This document shows positions 7,595-9,877 of a stretch of 9,877 bases of DNA, piece by piece. A program made the translations under genes and the position numbers. This DNA is from JAVRLB01 sp049965455 (lineage in GTDB: Archaea > Thermoplasmatota > Thermoplasmata > Thermoplasmatales > ARK-15), in the NCBI GenBank assembly GCA_049965455.1, contig JBMFWH010000047.1:1-9877 (forward strand), written 5' to 3'. The notes beneath the pieces were generated by a model. That model was not told where the DNA came from, did not search any database, and saw nothing but the letters and a program-made list of their open reading frames with translations. Positions within the stretch are counted from its first letter, which is position 1. Each line of letters begins with the position of its first letter.

Positions 7595-8781
7595 AGCATT
7601 CCCTCCGCTTTATATACCGCGTCTTTATCAACATTGATCCAGTTAACGTCTTCAGCCTTCTGACTTTTCGCAATATTTACAATCTCTTCATAGTTTTCAA
7701 CCTTGATATCTCTGCCGCCTAGCCCGATTATAAAATCTATAATCTTAGGGCGTGTTTTCTCATTGTACATTATTGTTGAAATCTCACTATATATAGAGCC
7801 TGCAAACCCGACAGATATGTTTCTATCCACAACCGCAAGTATTTTTACCTTCTTAAGTATGTTTTTCAGCTCTTCTTTTGGAAATGGTCGAAAAACAGTT
7901 ATCTTGATTAATCCTACTTTAATTCCCTTTTCTCTCATTCTTCGCACTGACTCTCTTGCAGTGCCTGTCATTGAGCCCATGGTTAATAATACAACATCTG
8001 CATCATCTACCATGAATTTAGATACTTTCTCATATTTCCTTCCAAATTTAGTCTCGAATTCTTTGAATGAATTGTCAATAACTTTTTTTGCATTTTCCAT
8101 CGCTATACTCTGAGAATACCTGAACTCAATATAATGTTCAGGGAATACAAATGCACCAAAAGTTGAAGGGCTATTACTGTCCATAACCTCATAATTTATC
8201 TGCTTTTTCCCTAGAAATGCATCAACCTCTTCCTGCTCAGGCACATCCACTGGTTCCATTGTGTGAGTCAGTACAAAAGCATCGAGCCCAACCAAAGTTG
8301 GCAACAACACTTTTTCGTTTTCGCTGACCTTAAAAGCCAGAAGTGCAAGATCCAGTGCTTCCTGATTGGTTTCAGCATAGAAATGTATCCACCCTGAATC
8401 ACGCTCTGACATACTATCCTGCTGATCGGCCCAGATATTCACCGGTGCGCTTAATGCTCGATTCCCCACCGCCATGACTATTGGCAGTCTCATTCCGCTT
8501 GCTATGAACAGCATTTCATGCATAAATGCCACACCCTGACTTGCAGTTGCGGTCATGGTCCTTACACCCGTTACTGCAGCGCCTATTGCTGCGGACATTG
8601 CTGAATGTTCGCTTTCTACAGGTAAAAACAGTGCATCCATCTTCCCTTCAGCTATCATTTCTGATATTTTTTCAGGAAATAATGTGGATGGGGTGATAGG
8701 ATAAGCAGGTATTACAGATACCCGCGCAAGTTTGGCCGCATAAGCCGCAGATTCGTTACCTTTCACGATCATTTTTGTCAT
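7591..8781 (-). CDS. porA: Pyruvate:ferredoxin oxidoreductase, alpha subunit
   Basis: A 396-residue alpha subunit forming much of the active site together with PorB. The N-terminal pyrimidine-binding region shows GNESAAYAAKLA (8-19), YPITPST (27-33), ESEHSA (56-61) and TATASQG (77-83). SAPVNIWADQQDSM (111-124) follows, then the transketolase C-terminal-like domain from about residue 260 (VVLLTMGSMTGTARESV). YPITPST and the conserved acidic ESEHS support a 2-oxoacid:ferredoxin oxidoreductase, and the four-gene set with separate gamma and delta subunits supports pyruvate as substrate. The start follows GGGAGG by 9 nt; a second Met at residue 4 is too far from it. The gene begins 1 nt after porD and overlaps porB by 4 bp. 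Confidence 0.93.
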   Translation of the reverse strand: MTKMIVKGNESAAYAAKLARVSVIPAYPITPSTLFPEKISEMIAEGKMDALFLPVESEHSAMSAAIGAAVTGVRTMTATASQGVAFMHEMLFIASGMRLPIVMAVGNRALSAPVNIWADQQDSMSERDSGWIHFYAETNQEALDLALLAFKVSENEKVLLPTLVGLDAFVLTHTMEPVDVPEQEEVDAFLGKKQINYEVMDSNSPSTFGAFVFPEHYIEFRYSQSIAMENAKKVIDNSFKEFETKFGRKYEKVSKFMVDDADVVLLTMGSMTGTARESVRRMREKGIKVGLIKITVFRPFPKEELKNILKKVKILAVVDRNISVGFAGSIYSEISTIMYNEKTRPKIIDFIIGLGGRDIKVENYEEIVNIAKSQKAEDVNWINVDKDAVYKAEGML

Positions 8782-8782
8782 G

Positions 8783-9085
8783 TTACTTTTCCTCCCTGTT
8801 GAAATCTATAGCTTTGGTAGGGCACTCGTTTACGCAGATCCCGCATCCTTTGCAGTAATCATAGTTTATAACGGGAACCGGCATATTGACCAGTTTCTGG
8901 TTTGGTGTCGCGTAAGTTTTTCCCTCTTTCTTTTCTATTGCTGGCTCTGGGCAATAAGTCCAGCAAATCATGCATCTGATACATTTTTCATATCTTATTT
9001 CAGGTTTATATGTTCTCCATGATCCGGTCTCCTCAAGAGCGGTACTACCAGGCTCTGATATGACTATACCTCTTGTAATTTTCAT
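8783..9085 (-). CDS. porD: Pyruvate:ferredoxin oxidoreductase, delta (ferredoxin-like) subunit
   Basis: This 100-residue protein contains two [4Fe-4S] ferredoxin motifs that pass electrons from the PorB cluster to external ferredoxin. The first is C35, C38, C41, C45 (CIRCMICWTYCP) and the second C78, C81, C84, C88 (CKGCGICVNECP); all eight ligands are present. The N-terminal region (EPGSTALEETGSWRTYKPEI) is typical of Por/Vor delta subunits. It starts 7 nt after porG. The GGTGA ribosome site (9093-9097) includes the porG stop codon, which suggests coupled translation. The subunit is cytoplasmic. Confidence 0.93.
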   Translation of the reverse strand: MKITRGIVISEPGSTALEETGSWRTYKPEIRYEKCIRCMICWTYCPEPAIEKKEGKTYATPNQKLVNMPVPVINYDYCKGCGICVNECPTKAIDFNREEK

Positions 9086-9092
9086 AAAAAGT

Positions 9093-9644
9093 TCACCATC
9101 CTAAAACCGTTTTCTGATAAGATTCAAAAGCGGCTGCTGCGTTCTCCTCACCCTTAATCGGTGCGTTTTCCTTCACCGCTTCCACTATGCTCTCTATTTT
9201 CACGTTTCCTACTGCTTTTGCGTAAGCTCCTAAAATTGCAGTGTTTACTATAGGCGCGGATTTTGATCCTAAGCCCCTGTTTACCGCAATGTCAGTTGCA
9301 TCCACGGTCGCGACTTTAAACTTATTAAGTTTGAACTCAGACGGTTTTTTAACAGAATTAAATACGATTATTCCTCCATCTTTCAATCCTTTAGCCACGT
9401 CTATCTTGCTGATCAAAGATGTGTCTAGTACTATCACTGCATCTGGATTGTATATATACATTTTTATATCTATTTTCCTGTTGTCAATCCTCGTATACGC
9501 TTCTACTGGAGCGCCTCTGCGCTCTACTCCAAAAAACGGAAATGCCTGTACATCATAGCCTTCTTTGAACGCTGCAATAGCAAGAATGTTTGCAGCTGTA
9601 ACTGCACCTTGTCCACCTCTGCCATGAAATCTTACTTCATACAT
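9093..9644 (-). CDS. porG: Pyruvate:ferredoxin oxidoreductase, gamma subunit
   Basis: The 183-residue gamma subunit leads the operon. It shows the family signature FHGRGGQGAVTAANILA near the N-terminus (GRGGQG at 8-13) and FFGVERRGAPVEAY (37-50), followed by an alpha/beta fold with VIVLDTSL and the C-terminal SAPIVNTAILGAYAKA. The ATG at 9644 is preferred because homologues start just before YEVRFHGRGGQG. A TTG six codons upstream (9662) is in frame but lacks a ribosome site. There is no Shine-Dalgarno before the ATG, and a TATA-like site about 29 nt upstream suggests a leaderless transcript. The subunit joins PorD, PorA and PorB in the cytoplasmic complex. Confidence 0.92.
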   Translation of the reverse strand: MYEVRFHGRGGQGAVTAANILAIAAFKEGYDVQAFPFFGVERRGAPVEAYTRIDNRKIDIKMYIYNPDAVIVLDTSLISKIDVAKGLKDGGIIVFNSVKKPSEFKLNKFKVATVDATDIAVNRGLGSKSAPIVNTAILGAYAKAVGNVKIESIVEAVKENAPIKGEENAAAAFESYQKTVLGW

Positions 9645-9663
9645 AGCGACAGGTAAATGCAAA

Positions 9664-9686
9664 CAATAAGATAAAGCTTCTTATTG
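9664..9686 (-). promoter_or_regulatory. porG promoter: TATA box inside an 8-bp inverted repeat
   Basis: On the - strand CTTTATCTT (9669-9677) is a TATA-like box centred 29 nt before the porG ATG. It lies inside a perfect inverted repeat CAATAAGA-7 nt-TCTTATTG. A protein bound there would block TBP, so a repressor operator is a reasonable inference. Confidence 0.5.
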
Positions 9687-9690
9687 ACTA

Positions 9691-9705
9691 TGCCAAACTT
9701 TGGCA
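9691..9705. promoter_or_regulatory. 15-bp palindrome TGCCAAACTTTGGCA upstream of porG
   Basis: A perfect palindrome with 7-bp arms around a central C lies just upstream of the porG TATA box. Its centre is 23 bp from the centre of the inverted repeat over that box, about two helical turns. It looks like the binding site of a dimeric regulator, either an activator or a repressor. The regulator is unknown. Confidence 0.5.
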
Positions 9706-9763
9706 CACATAGGAGGTATCTGCTAATAAATTTCAATAACAATTTCTGGGAATCAGGTAATTA

Positions 9764-9877
9764 GTGACCTCCTCCCCCAGCTATCGCAGGAGGCTTCCCA
9801 TTTCAGGGACCTGATTTGCCCTTTCGGGTATTGATCTGATCTCCACGGACGTCAATTCGGAAGTGCCACTCCCTACC
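9764..9877 (-). mobile_element. Right end of an IS200/IS605-type element (partial)
   Basis: The end of a tnpB reading frame is followed by a GC-rich hairpin block and then GGTCAC, a layout typical of the right end of IS200/IS605-family elements. The likely boundary is just after GTCAC (9764), where the sequence returns to AT-rich flank. The element continues beyond 9877, so tnpA and the left end cannot be judged. Confidence 0.6.
9764..9877 (-). ncRNA. Probable omegaRNA scaffold of TnpB (3' part)
   Basis: In IS200/IS605 elements the 3' end of tnpB and the right end form the scaffold of the guide RNA, and the guide is read from the flanking DNA. On the - strand this stretch has CCC-GAAA-GGG, a GNRA tetraloop hairpin (9828-9819); TCCC-6 nt-GGGA (9807-9794); and CCTCC pairing with GGAGG near 9795-9769. 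These fit a structured RNA. The guide would begin at about 9763 and run towards porG. This is inferred from the family; no such RNA is shown by sequence alone. Confidence 0.45.
9781..9877 (-). CDS. tnpB: TnpB (IS605 OrfB) RNA-guided nuclease, C-terminal fragment cut by window edge
   Basis: Reading the - strand from the window edge, one frame stays open for 32 residues and ends in a TAG at 9783-9781. The peptide contains TSELTSVEIRSIPE and then ANQVPEMGSLLR, which resembles the variable tail after the zinc finger and last RuvC motif of TnpB proteins (commonly ...TPVE...P...A..V.EAGSP). The tail usually overlaps the right-end hairpins, as here. The catalytic RuvC residues lie outside the window, so activity cannot be judged. 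TnpB family members are RNA-guided DNA endonucleases that help the element persist. The fragment is short, so the call leans on the hairpin context. Confidence 0.6.
   Translation of the reverse strand, partial: VGSGTSELTSVEIRSIPERANQVPEMGSLLR

Noticed and set aside
7458..7673. 71-codon frame on the - strand spanning the porA/porB junction
   Set aside because: It is out of frame with two well-supported genes and has no family match or ribosome site.
9660..9662. TTG at 9662 as the porG start
   Set aside because: It would add six residues absent from typical gamma subunits, has no ribosome site, and lies only about 7-15 nt from the TATA-like box, too close for the transcript to include it.
9681..9710. 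Nine-residue leader-like peptide on the - strand (MCAKVWHSQ)
   Set aside because: There is no Shine-Dalgarno, and it merely spans the palindrome upstream of the porG TATA box. It would lie outside the likely leaderless transcript.
9711..9717. AGGAGGT on the + strand resembling a strong ribosome site
   Set aside because: No start codon or open frame follows at a usable distance.

Overview
The window is archaeal. It carries an archaeal RNA polymerase subunit L gene, a four-subunit pyruvate:ferredoxin oxidoreductase and a RecA/KaiC-type ATPase of the GvpD-like kind. Starts near TATA boxes, with the start codon about 25-30 nt downstream and no Shine-Dalgarno, point to leaderless transcripts. The DNA is AT-rich. 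A euryarchaeal relative, perhaps of the Thermoplasmata, fits best, but that placement is inference from the gene set.

Layout. (1) 1-122 is a short promoter region, followed by rpoL on the + strand (123-416). (2) rpoL runs tail to tail into an smc-scpA condensin operon on the - strand (4792 down to 406); the rpoL and scpA ends overlap by 11 bp. (3) 4793-4906 holds the smc promoter and the end of the gene behind it. (4) 4907-6397 (-) is a two-domain RecA/KaiC-like ATPase with one intact and one decayed nucleotide site and a clean leaderless promoter. (5) 6398-6703 is a gene-free gap. It contains that promoter, a T-rich terminator for the por operon, and between them a roughly 170-bp AT-rich element bounded by 27-bp imperfect inverted repeats (22/27 matches) and a 10-bp direct repeat. 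This looks like a MITE and is the least expected structure here. (6) 6704-9644 (-) is porG-porD-porA-porB, tightly packed, with Shine-Dalgarno sites for the internal genes. (7) 9645-9763 is the porG promoter region, with two adjacent palindromes. (8) 9764-9877 is the right end of an IS200/IS605-type element: the last codons of tnpB (-) plus hairpins expected of an omegaRNA scaffold. The rest of the element lies outside the window.

How the genes work together. SMC and the kleisin ScpA form the prokaryotic condensin ring; no scpB is present here. The por genes make the enzyme that oxidises pyruvate to acetyl-CoA and reduces ferredoxin. The RecA/KaiC-like ATPase has no assigned partner; its neighbours do not define its role. 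Expression follows a consistent pattern: three of the four operon-leading genes lack a Shine-Dalgarno and start near a TATA box (smc is the exception, with a short leader), whereas downstream genes have GGAGG or GGTGA sites inside the preceding gene.

No complete new defence or mobile system is visible. The best candidates for novelty are the MITE-like element, the double palindrome at porG, and the TnpB/omegaRNA end abutting it.
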